Origin: Candidatus Poseidoniaceae archaeon
GTDB taxonomy: Archaea > Thermoplasmatota > Poseidoniia > Poseidoniales > Poseidoniaceae
DNA: 6,438 bases
Direction of reading: 5' to 3'
NCBI GenBank assembly: GCA_022451765.1
Contig: JAKUNY010000082.1
Span: forward strand, 1 to 6,438
The notes below the pieces were generated by a model, which was not told the DNA's origin, did no database searches, and saw only the letters and a program-made list of their open reading frames with translations. Positions 1-5,426 of this stretch are shown one piece after another. The position numbers and the translations under genes were made by a program. Numbering within the stretch: the stretch's first letter is position 1; every line of letters starts with the position of its first letter.

Positions 1-336
1 TATGTTGACCTGTATGTTCCTCTCCCAGACATCCGTTTCTGCTTCAAACATCGACTTGATTGGAGCAATCGTACCTGCATTGTGGACAATCCCATCAATC
101 GAATCAATTCCATTGAACGACTCTATTGCAGTAGCGATGGAATCCGATTGAGCAAGATCGCATGCTATCATAAACGATGACGGTGAGAGTGATTGGACTT
201 CTCTGCATGCATCTTCTAATTCTTCAGATTGCCGAGCCAAGAGAACGACTTGAATGCCGTCTTTTGCGAGTCGCTTTGAAATCGAACGACCAATACCTTT
301 CGAGGCCCCTGTGATGAGGTAGGTTTTGCTGCCCAT
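1..336 (-). CDS. Short-chain dehydrogenase/reductase (SDR), N-terminal part, truncated by window edge
   Basis: The first 112 residues of a classical Rossmann-fold SDR are read from the ATG at 336 to the left edge. Visible motifs are the dinucleotide-binding TGASKGIG (residues 9-16), an arginine at the end of the second strand (R35, usually a sign of NADP(H) preference), an acidic residue at D60, the NAG motif (86-88), and the conserved active-site asparagine in the final VN (N111). The catalytic Ser and YxxxK lie beyond the window, so the substrate cannot be judged. A TGA lies in frame two codons upstream of the ATG, which fixes this start. The gene diverges from the photolyase fusion across 84 bases, so the two promoters lie back to back. 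In many marine bacteria SDR, FAD oxidoreductase and photolyase genes sit together in light-response clusters; a similar role here is only inference. Confidence 0.93.
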   Translation of the reverse strand, partial: MGSKTYLITGASKGIGRSISKRLAKDGIQVVLLARQSEELEDACREVQSLSPSSFMIACDLAQSDSIATAIESFNGIDSIDGIVHNAGTIAPIKSMFEAETDVWERNIQVNI

Positions 337-355
337 GTTTCAATGACGTCAAGAC

Positions 356-364
356 ATCTAATCA
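356..364 (-). promoter_or_regulatory. Weak TATA-like box for the SDR gene
   Basis: On the minus strand this reads TGATTAGAT, centred about 24 bases upstream of the SDR ATG at 336. The position fits a leaderless archaeal transcript, but the match to a TATA box is poor. It lies 28 bases from the better TATA box of the divergent fusion gene. Confidence 0.25.
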
Positions 365-391
365 TGGTTTTGAGTTGTATCCAAACAGGAG

Positions 392-399
392 TATATTTA
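392..399 (+). promoter_or_regulatory. TATA box of the photolyase-renalase fusion gene
   Basis: The sequence TATATTTA is centred about 25 bases upstream of the ATG at 421. This is the spacing expected if transcription starts at or next to that ATG, as in leaderless archaeal mRNAs. No Shine-Dalgarno sequence is seen before the ATG. The box is the main reason for preferring the start at 421 over an in-frame ATG at 343. Confidence 0.6.
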
Positions 400-420
400 C
401 CAACGCCATCAGTTTGTATT

Positions 421-2700
421 ATGTTCGATTTGCCAGAACATCTTGCAGAACGTTGTCAGATGGCCAATTCTGTTGAGGAAATCACAGGTACCGGTCCTGT
501 TGTTGTATGGCTCAAATCATCCTTGCGAACCCACGAAAATCCAGCCATTGATGCTGGTCGAATCCTCGCAGACCGCTACAATCTTCCGCTCCTTGTTTAC
601 CAGGGAATCGACGAACGTTACCCTCACGCAAATGCTCGTCATCACAGCATTCTTCTTGATGCTGCCATGGATTTACACAGTGGGTGCAAACAACTCGGTA
701 TTGAATACGCCCTGCACATAGCAAGAGAGGGGCATCGGCGTCCAGTTCTGAAGGAATTCGCTGCGTATGCAAGCATCATCATCACCGATTTGTTCCCACT
801 TCCACCTTGGAACGATTGGGGGAACCGGATTGCAACAAACGCAATTTGCCCTGTCATGGAAATCGATTGCCATTGTGTGGTCCCACTTCCTGTTTTTGGG
901 AAATCGGTTGACAGGCCGTTTCGATATCGAGATGCGACAAAGAAGTTGAGAAAACGCCGTGTTGGAATGCCATGGCCGAAGGTCCATGCCGAACCGGCAG
1001 GTCCTTGGCACGAAGCATTGCCTTTCTCACCAGTGGATGTTTCGAAACTTACGTCCATGGACGAGCGACTGGCTTTGCTGCATCAATGCAACATCGACAT
1101 GTCGGTTCATCCTGTTTGGGAACAGCGAGGCGGCGAGCGTGCTGCATTGAATCGATGGGAAACGTTCCTTGCGAAGGGATTGTCTGGTTATGCCCGACGT
1201 CGCAACAATGCTGCGGATCCAGATGGCGTCTCTCGTCTCTCAATGGCAATTCATTACGGAATGATTTCTGTGATGAAAATTGTACGCGAAGCACATGAAG
1301 TTGGAACGAAATCATCAGAGAAATTCCTCGACGAATTGCTTATTTTCAGAGAACATGCCTGGCACCATGCATACGCAAGAGCTGAACCTTACGAAGCGCA
1401 CAACCTTCCCAACTGGGCACTCGAGTCATGGAATGATACCGCTGAAGACGTTCGAACCACCATTCTGAGCAAGGAACAGTTTGAAATCGGCCAATCTCCA
1501 AACCATCTCTGGAACCTTTGTCAGACCTCGTTGTATCGACATGGTGAACTGCACAACAATCTTCGAATGACGTGGGGCAAGGCCACGCCGCATTGGACAC
1601 CTTCGCTTGAACAGTCCCTTCAAATTGGGCAACACTTGAACGATAAGTTCGCCCTCGATGGAAGGGATCCATCTTCAATCGCGGGCATTCACTGGTGGGA
1701 GGGGTTGTTCGATCGCCCTTTTTTGCCTCCGCTACCTGTCATGGGTGTGGTTCGCAAGCGTGAACTTGAAACCCACCAATCCCGATTGGATATGACGGCT
1801 TACGAACGATATGTCACACGTCTTCCTTACCAACAGAAACACCCGTTCATTGTTGTTGGAGCAGGCTTCTCTGGTGCTCGATCGGCTCAAATCCTGAACC
1901 AGTACGGGTACGATGTTCTCGTTTTAGACAAAGGAACCATTCCCGGTGGGCGATCATCCACCAAAAGAAGGGAGAGTGGGACATACAATCATGGAACCGA
2001 TGCAATGAATCCAAGTACGAATCTGCATGCAGACGATTCGATCGTATCAATGCTCGATGGCATCGATGTACGCTGCGGAACACACATTGCGTCCGTTGAA
2101 GAGAAGGAAGATCACATTCTGCTCGAGGATGACAAGGGCTTCACTTACCAAGCAGAAGCAGTTCTTTTGACCTGCCCGATTCCACAACTGCACGCAATGC
2201 TTCAGAACCTCGCACCGGAACACTGGAAGGATTTTCCTTACGCTTCAAACTGGAGCCTTATTTGTACAGGAAAGGCGACAGTTGTAAACAATTTCACCGA
2301 CTACACAAGCGATTCTATAGAATTAATCCGCAGGGGTATCGACCATCCTGAATCGAATGTTATGATTGTACAGATGAGCAATACCTGGAGCAAAGAACAC
2401 CTTGAATTATCGAGAGAAGAGGTCACGGAATTGATTCTCAACGAACTCAACTCCATTGATTCAGACTGGCTAGAGCAAGCTGACTTTCATGCACATCGAT
2501 GGCGGTTTGCCCGTCCAATGCATCAACCAGATCGATGGCACCATCAACGCATCACACTCGCAGGCGATGCGTGGGCAAGCCCGGTCGGTACAATTGAGGC
2601 ATCCTTAAAGTCCGCTGAATTTGCAGCATTGGAACTTATCTGGAAACTGCATTCTGAGAAAAAGAAGAAGCCCATTTCAATGCAAACAACGTTATTCTAA
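421..2700 (+). CDS. Class II photolyase-like protein fused to a renalase-like FAD/NAD(P) oxidoreductase
   Basis: A 759-residue two-domain protein. Residues about 27-460 match class II cyclobutane-pyrimidine-dimer photolyases: an N-terminal antenna-type domain opening with VVVWLKSSLRTHENPA (27-42), then an FAD-binding helical domain with FLDELLIFRE (302-311) and HLNDKFALDGRDP (405-417). Aligned from memory to Methanosarcina mazei photolyase, the electron-transfer triad W364/W385/W392 (W360/W381/W388), flavin-contacting N407 (N403), E305 (E301) and lesion-stacking W425 (W421) are kept with exact spacing; the partner of W431 is missing in a shortened loop. Residues about 475-745 are a renalase/COG3380-type flavoprotein: VVGAGFSG (478-485), D503, GGRSSTKRR (509-517), HRWRFARP (692-699) and LAGDAW (713-718). 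The tail has four lysines and ends QTTLF. Light-driven DNA repair is the likely role of the first half; the second half may reduce or recycle flavin (inference). The start at 421 is chosen from TATA spacing; ATG 460 is possible, while ATG 343 would place the promoter inside the gene. Confidence 0.92.
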   Translation: MFDLPEHLAERCQMANSVEEITGTGPVVVWLKSSLRTHENPAIDAGRILADRYNLPLLVYQGIDERYPHANARHHSILLDAAMDLHSGCKQLGIEYALHIAREGHRRPVLKEFAAYASIIITDLFPLPPWNDWGNRIATNAICPVMEIDCHCVVPLPVFGKSVDRPFRYRDATKKLRKRRVGMPWPKVHAEPAGPWHEALPFSPVDVSKLTSMDERLALLHQCNIDMSVHPVWEQRGGERAALNRWETFLAKGLSGYARRRNNAADPDGVSRLSMAIHYGMISVMKIVREAHEVGTKSSEKFLDELLIFREHAWHHAYARAEPYEAHNLPNWALESWNDTAEDVRTTILSKEQFEIGQSPNHLWNLCQTSLYRHGELHNNLRMTWGKATPHWTPSLEQSLQIGQHLNDKFALDGRDPSSIAGIHWWEGLFDRPFLPPLPVMGVVRKRELETHQSRLDMTAYERYVTRLPYQQKHPFIVVGAGFSGARSAQILNQYGYDVLVLDKGTIPGGRSSTKRRESGTYNHGTDAMNPSTNLHADDSIVSMLDGIDVRCGTHIASVEEKEDHILLEDDKGFTYQAEAVLLTCPIPQLHAMLQNLAPEHWKDFPYASNWSLICTGKATVVNNFTDYTSDSIELIRRGIDHPESNVMIVQMSNTWSKEHLELSREEVTELILNELNSIDSDWLEQADFHAHRWRFARPMHQPDRWHHQRITLAGDAWASPVGTIEASLKSAEFAALELIWKLHSEKKKKPISMQTTLF

Positions 2701-2732
2701 ATCGATTCATGCTGCTTGATTTGGTACGATAC

Positions 2733-2740
2733 CTGATAAA
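2733..2740 (+). promoter_or_regulatory. Possible TATA-like box for the zinc-ribbon gene
   Basis: CTGATAAA lies centred about 25 bases before the in-frame ATG at 2762 and 16 bases before the ATG at 2753. A weaker alternative, TACGATAC (2725-2732), has the right spacing for 2753. The gene could instead be co-transcribed with the fusion gene, which ends 52 bases upstream. Confidence 0.25.
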
Positions 2741-2752
2741 CCACAGTGTTTC

Positions 2753-2944
2753 ATGGATACCATGGCATTCATGGCATGCTCAACTTGTCTCAGCATTCGC
2801 ATCTATCCTTACATGGGTTTTATGACCGGCCAACAATATCAGTGTCAGGATTGTGAGACGATTTCTCCAATTGTTATTGAGTTCGATACAGAGGAGGCTT
2901 TCAACGCCTTTGTCGAAGCCCGGCTCGATGATCAACAGGAATGA
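2753..2944 (+). CDS. Small zinc-ribbon protein of unknown function
   Basis: A 63-residue protein with two CxxC knuckles (C9/C12 and C31/C34) separated by an 18-residue strand-rich stretch that includes YPYMGF. This is the layout of a single zinc ribbon that binds one zinc ion. An acidic helix follows (about 45-63, with many Glu/Asp). I do not recognise the exact family. Such short archaeal ribbons may bind nucleic acid or partner proteins, but nothing here decides which. Three in-frame ATGs (2753, 2762, 2771) compete as the start; the last begins MACSTC right at the ribbon and is quite possible. The gene sits in line with the fusion gene upstream (52-base gap) and the basic-tail protein downstream (70-base gap). 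Confidence 0.75.
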   Translation: MDTMAFMACSTCLSIRIYPYMGFMTGQQYQCQDCETISPIVIEFDTEEAFNAFVEARLDDQQE

Positions 2945-2954
2945 AATCCCTTGC

Positions 2955-2975
2955 TTGGACTGTCTTTGAGTCCGA
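2955..2975 (+). other. Small hairpin just after the zinc-ribbon stop codon
   Basis: GGACT (2957-2961) pairs with AGTCC (2969-2973) around a 7-base loop, and one G-T and one T-A pair can extend the stem. No T-run follows, so it is a poor terminator. Its right arm is shared with the larger inverted repeat at 2969-3007, so the two structures exclude each other. Confidence 0.3.
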
Positions 2976-3007
2976 ATCTTCATATGTAAAAAGGCTGAAT
3001 TCGGACT
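2969..3007. repeat. Perfect 9-bp inverted repeat bracketing a TATA-like box
   Basis: AGTCCGAAT (2969-2977) and its exact reverse complement ATTCGGACT (2999-3007) are separated by 21 bases that contain the likely TATA element of the next gene. The arms are about 30 bases apart centre to centre, close to three helical turns. It could be an operator for a dimeric regulator or an RNA hairpin; the sequence alone does not decide. Confidence 0.5.
2983..2992 (+). promoter_or_regulatory. TATA-like box for the basic-tail protein gene
   Basis: TATGTAAAAA is centred about 27 bases upstream of the ATG at 3015, the spacing expected for a leaderless archaeal transcript. It lies inside the spacer of the 2969-3007 inverted repeat. 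Confidence 0.45.
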
Positions 3008-3014
3008 GGATGGG

Positions 3015-3416
3015 ATGCATATGATTGAGCGAAAGCAGGATGCACTAAACGGAGCTATGCTTCGAGCTTTGATGGCGGAGCACCTACGGGAAGAGCGAGA
3101 AAAAGTCGTGCACCAGCCGATTCAAGACTCCTCCTTTTCCGCTCTTGCATCAAGGATTGTTGACGATGCTCGCAGCGGAGTGACACACAAGTCTGCCGCT
3201 TCAAATCTTCTTGCCGAAATCGGTCTTGAGGCACCCAAGCAATCTGTGGACAATTCACCGTTGCGTCATGTTGGGCAAAGGGCTCGGAAAATTCCACTCA
3301 ACAAACCCAGAGTGCGGAAAGTGAAGCGTGCTTCTCGTGCACCTACACAGACTCGCAACCGACCTCCAATGGGCCATGAGCGCACCAAGAGAAGTGTACG
3401 AGTTCCCCGCACCTAA
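3015..3416 (+). CDS. Hypothetical protein with helical N-terminus and strongly basic C-terminal tail
   Basis: A 133-residue protein that I do not recognise. Residues about 5-75 look helical and of mixed charge (for example LRALMAEHLREEREK and SALASRIVDDARSG), with a second helix SAASNLLAEIGLEAP. From residue 89 to the end, 17 of 45 residues are Arg or Lys and only one is acidic, with many prolines and no predicted order. Such tails commonly bind DNA, RNA or the ribosome, but that is inference. There is no signal peptide, membrane segment or cysteine pair. The ATG at 3015 agrees with the TATA-like box at 2983; an ATG at 3021 is an alternative. It lies between the zinc-ribbon gene and the acyl-CoA dehydrogenase on the same strand, with a 47-base gap to the latter. 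Confidence 0.7.
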   Translation: MHMIERKQDALNGAMLRALMAEHLREEREKVVHQPIQDSSFSALASRIVDDARSGVTHKSAASNLLAEIGLEAPKQSVDNSPLRHVGQRARKIPLNKPRVRKVKRASRAPTQTRNRPPMGHERTKRSVRVPRT

Positions 3417-3454
3417 GACCAACCGTCAAAAAGGGAGAACCCTGAGGTCGGAAC

Positions 3455-3459
3455 GGTGA
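3455..3459 (+). promoter_or_regulatory. Possible Shine-Dalgarno for the acyl-CoA dehydrogenase
   Basis: GGTGA ends four bases before the ATG at 3464 and matches part of the archaeal anti-Shine-Dalgarno complement (GGAGGTGAT). No TATA-like box is seen about 26 bases upstream, so this gene may be translated internally from a transcript that starts before the basic-tail gene. Confidence 0.35.
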
Positions 3460-3463
3460 GACC

Positions 3464-4660
3464 ATGATCGACCTTGCAAATCCGAGTGAAGAACACCAAA
3501 TGCTCCGAGAAATGATTCGTGACTTCGTCCAAGAATTCGTTGAACCGCAGGCTCATGAATACGACAAAAAAGAGCAATTCAATATCGAACTGTTTCGAGA
3601 ACTCGGTGAACTTGGCCTGCTCGGCATTACCGTCCCAGAAGAATACGGTGGCGCTGGACTCGATGCAGTTGCAGCAACCATTGCTCATGAAGAACTGACG
3701 TATTCAGATGCTGGGTTTGCACTTGCCTACTTAGCGCATTCAATGCTTTTTGTCAACAACCTGGCATTCAATGGATCCGAGGAACAGAAAACCCGAATCC
3801 TTCCAAAGGTTTGCTCTGGCGAATGGATAGGGGCCATGGCGATGTCAGAACCTGACGCAGGCACAGACGTTCTCGGATTGTCCACAACCGCCGAGAAAAA
3901 CGCTGACGGCGATTGGGTCCTCAACGGACGAAAGATGTGGATTACCAACGGATGCATTGATGACAAAGGAACACCTGCCGACGTGGTCTGGGTCTATGCC
4001 AAAACTGGACACGATGAAAAGGGACGAGTTAAACTCTCAACATTCCTTGTTGAGAAAGGAATGCCCGGTTTCAGTGTTGGGCAGAAAATCTTTGACAAAA
4101 CAGGAATGCGTGCATCCAACACTGCAGAGCTCGTCTTCGATGACTGCATTGTCCCTGCAGCAAATCTTGTTGGTGAAGAGGGCGGTTCGCTTCTTCACAT
4201 GATGGGTAATCTCGAAATTGAACGCCTAACCCTTGGTGCAATGTCACTCGGAATTGCACGCCGTTGCCTCCATGAGATGAACAAGTATGCATCAGAGCGA
4301 GAAGCGTTTGGCGTGCAAATCCGCTCGTTTGGACAGATGCAACGGCACATTGCAGAGTCATGGGCAAAGTACCGTGCCATGCGGGCCTACGTCTACGATA
4401 CGGCGAACAACATCAAGCTTGGAACCTCTGGTCAACGTCTTGACTCGGATGGTGTCAAACTCTTTGCAACGACCGCTGCGAAGGAGATTGCTGATGCTGC
4501 AATCCAGGTCATGGGTGGCTATGGCTACGTAGCCGAGTACCATGTCGAGCGACTCTGGCGAGATTCCAAACTCCTGGAAATCGGTGAAGGAACCCTCGAA
4601 TCGCACCAAATGACCATCACACGAGACCTTGCGAAAGATTCCGAAGCAATCAATCGATGA
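3464..4660 (+). CDS. Acyl-CoA dehydrogenase, isovaleryl-CoA/short-branched-chain type
   Basis: A 398-residue full-length cytoplasmic flavoenzyme that would oxidise acyl-CoA to trans-2-enoyl-CoA, passing electrons to ETF. The order is standard: N-terminal helical domain (about 1-120), beta domain (about 121-240), C-terminal helical domain. Family signature 1 is exact at residues 126-138 (AMSEPDAGTDVLG), and signature 2 is exact at 348-367, with Q348, G351, G352, G354, E358, R363 and D367. Helix G reads LEIERL, placing E253 where isovaleryl-CoA dehydrogenase has its catalytic base (human E254). Residue E375 in GEGT also sits where medium-chain enzymes carry theirs (E376). The overall resemblance is to isovaleryl-CoA dehydrogenases, suggesting leucine or branched/short acyl breakdown, but chain-length specificity is not certain. 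Its stop is two bases from the stop of the convergent membrane ORF. Confidence 0.95.
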   Translation: MIDLANPSEEHQMLREMIRDFVQEFVEPQAHEYDKKEQFNIELFRELGELGLLGITVPEEYGGAGLDAVAATIAHEELTYSDAGFALAYLAHSMLFVNNLAFNGSEEQKTRILPKVCSGEWIGAMAMSEPDAGTDVLGLSTTAEKNADGDWVLNGRKMWITNGCIDDKGTPADVVWVYAKTGHDEKGRVKLSTFLVEKGMPGFSVGQKIFDKTGMRASNTAELVFDDCIVPAANLVGEEGGSLLHMMGNLEIERLTLGAMSLGIARRCLHEMNKYASEREAFGVQIRSFGQMQRHIAESWAKYRAMRAYVYDTANNIKLGTSGQRLDSDGVKLFATTAAKEIADAAIQVMGGYGYVAEYHVERLWRDSKLLEIGEGTLESHQMTITRDLAKDSEAINR

Positions 4661-4662
4661 TT

Positions 4663-4869
4663 TCACTCTTCCTCAGTGACGAAAGGATTGATTTCCTCAT
4701 CGATAAATGAGATATCTCCATTCACAATGGAGACTACGATCATCACCGCTGATGGCAGGGTGATGATTCCAAGCAGTGGAAAGATGAGGGTGAACCCGGT
4801 CATGAGACCAATTGATGAGAAAAAGAGCGGAAGAGGAATGTGACGATCTTCGTTCTCAAGTATGCTCAA
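4663..4869 (-). CDS. Small hydrophobic membrane protein, TTG start or continuation past a TAG
   Basis: A 68-residue reading frame with a charged N-terminus (ENEDRH), about 38 hydrophobic residues (roughly 14-51, with a Pro-Leu-Leu-Gly turn in the middle, so probably a two-helix hairpin), and an acidic end (DEEINPFVTEEE). The function is unknown. The only usable start before the membrane part is TTG at 4869; an ATG at residue 23 would cut into the first helix. The frame is open further upstream, all the way to the TAG that ends the neighbouring membrane protein gene, and it is the same frame. It is therefore either a separate gene with a rare start, translated after its neighbour, or the second half of one 238-residue protein. 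It converges with the acyl-CoA dehydrogenase, with only two bases between the stops. Confidence 0.55.
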   Translation of the reverse strand: MSILENEDRHIPLPLFFSSIGLMTGFTLIFPLLGIITLPSAVMIVVSIVNGDISFIDEEINPFVTEEE

Positions 4870-4923
4870 CTTGACCAGCCGTCGAGGCTGTGGTGCATAC
4901 GAGGTCGCTCCCTGACCACTTTG
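4870..4923 (-). other. Open in-frame stretch linking the two membrane ORFs
   Basis: Immediately after the TAG (4924-4926) the same frame continues without a stop for 18 codons into the 68-residue ORF, reading QSGQGATSYAPQPRRLVK. It has no ATG or GTG in this frame. The composition looks like a plausible linker rather than random sequence, but this is weak evidence. Confidence 0.4.
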
Positions 4924-5379
4924 CTAATTCTCCTCATCTGAACCCATTCCAACAACAGGCTCAGGTTTAATCTCAACCATCTGATTTTCAACAACCTTTG
5001 GTGCAACCATCACGTTTGGATTCATTGAATTCTGCGCATCTCTTTCAAGCTTCATGGTTGCAATTTCCAACCACTTCGTTCTCAGGATTTCATATTCCTT
5101 CATTTGCGTGTCATACAATTGCTCAGCTTTCTTTTTTGCAGTTAACTCCAAACGTACGACAACCAACCAAAGAACTGCTGTAGATGAGATAAAGAAATAT
5201 TTGATAAAATCATATTCTTCTTGTGTAGTGATATCGAAAACGGAAGCACGTATCATTACTCCAACTAGACCTGCAGTTCCCATCAATGCGAGTGTGGTAA
5301 TCATTAGTTCAGTCGTATCTCGACCGATTCTACGGCGCATTTTTGGTAACTCTGGGGCTCTGTCAAACGTTTTAGGCAT
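4924..5379 (-). CDS. Hypothetical two-helix membrane protein with coiled-coil segment
   Basis: A 151-residue protein of unknown family. After a basic N-terminus (KMRRRIGR, 13-20) come a first membrane segment (about 24-43), a short acidic loop (TTQEEYDF), a second membrane segment (about 59-76), then a charged, helical, probably coiled-coil stretch (about 79-115) and a Pro/Val/Glu-rich acidic tail ending DEEN. By the positive-inside rule both ends should face the cytoplasm. The ATG at 5379 is supported by a good TATA box 25 bases upstream. It ends at a TAG, after which the same frame stays open through the next membrane ORF. The pair are most simply an operon of small envelope proteins; no function can be given. 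Confidence 0.75.
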   Translation of the reverse strand: MPKTFDRAPELPKMRRRIGRDTTELMITTLALMGTAGLVGVMIRASVFDITTQEEYDFIKYFFISSTAVLWLVVVRLELTAKKKAEQLYDTQMKEYEILRTKWLEIATMKLERDAQNSMNPNVMVAPKVVENQMVEIKPEPVVGMGSDEEN

Positions 5380-5400
5380 GTTTTGCTTAGAAACAGAACA

Positions 5401-5408
5401 GATATAAT
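5401..5408 (-). promoter_or_regulatory. TATA box of the two-helix membrane protein gene
   Basis: On the minus strand this reads ATTATATC, centred about 25 bases upstream of the ATG at 5379. It is the strongest TATA match in the window and has the right distance for a leaderless transcript. It shows that this gene has its own promoter although it follows the glycosylase gene on the same strand. Confidence 0.6.
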
Positions 5409-5421
5409 CATTTTGCGAAGG

Positions 5422-5426
5422 AAAAA
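5422..5426 (-). terminator. Short T-run after the glycosylase stop, possible archaeal terminator
   Basis: Five T residues follow directly after the TGA of the glycosylase gene on the minus strand, with more T-rich sequence before the next promoter. Archaeal termination often needs only a T-run, but five is near the lower limit. Confidence 0.25.

Noticed and set aside
343..420. N-terminal extension of the fusion gene from an ATG at 343
   Set aside because: The extra 26 residues have no family match, would contain the TATATTTA box, and would leave six bases between divergent starts. The TATA spacing supports 421.
642..1058. 138-codon minus-strand open frame
   Set aside because: It lies wholly inside the photolyase domain and has no recognisable motif; it is a shadow of the real frame.
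3422..3457. Five-base inverted repeat ACCGT/ACGGT before the acyl-CoA dehydrogenase
   Set aside because: The arms are too short and the 26-base spacer too long to stand out from chance, and there is no T-run for a terminator.
4071..4367. 98-codon minus-strand open frame
   Set aside because: It lies inside the acyl-CoA dehydrogenase, whose family signatures are complete in the other strand; it has no motif of its own.
5054..5407. 117-codon plus-strand open frame
   Set aside because: It is antisense to the two-helix membrane protein gene, which has a TATA box and a sensible membrane topology; the antisense translation shows no family features.
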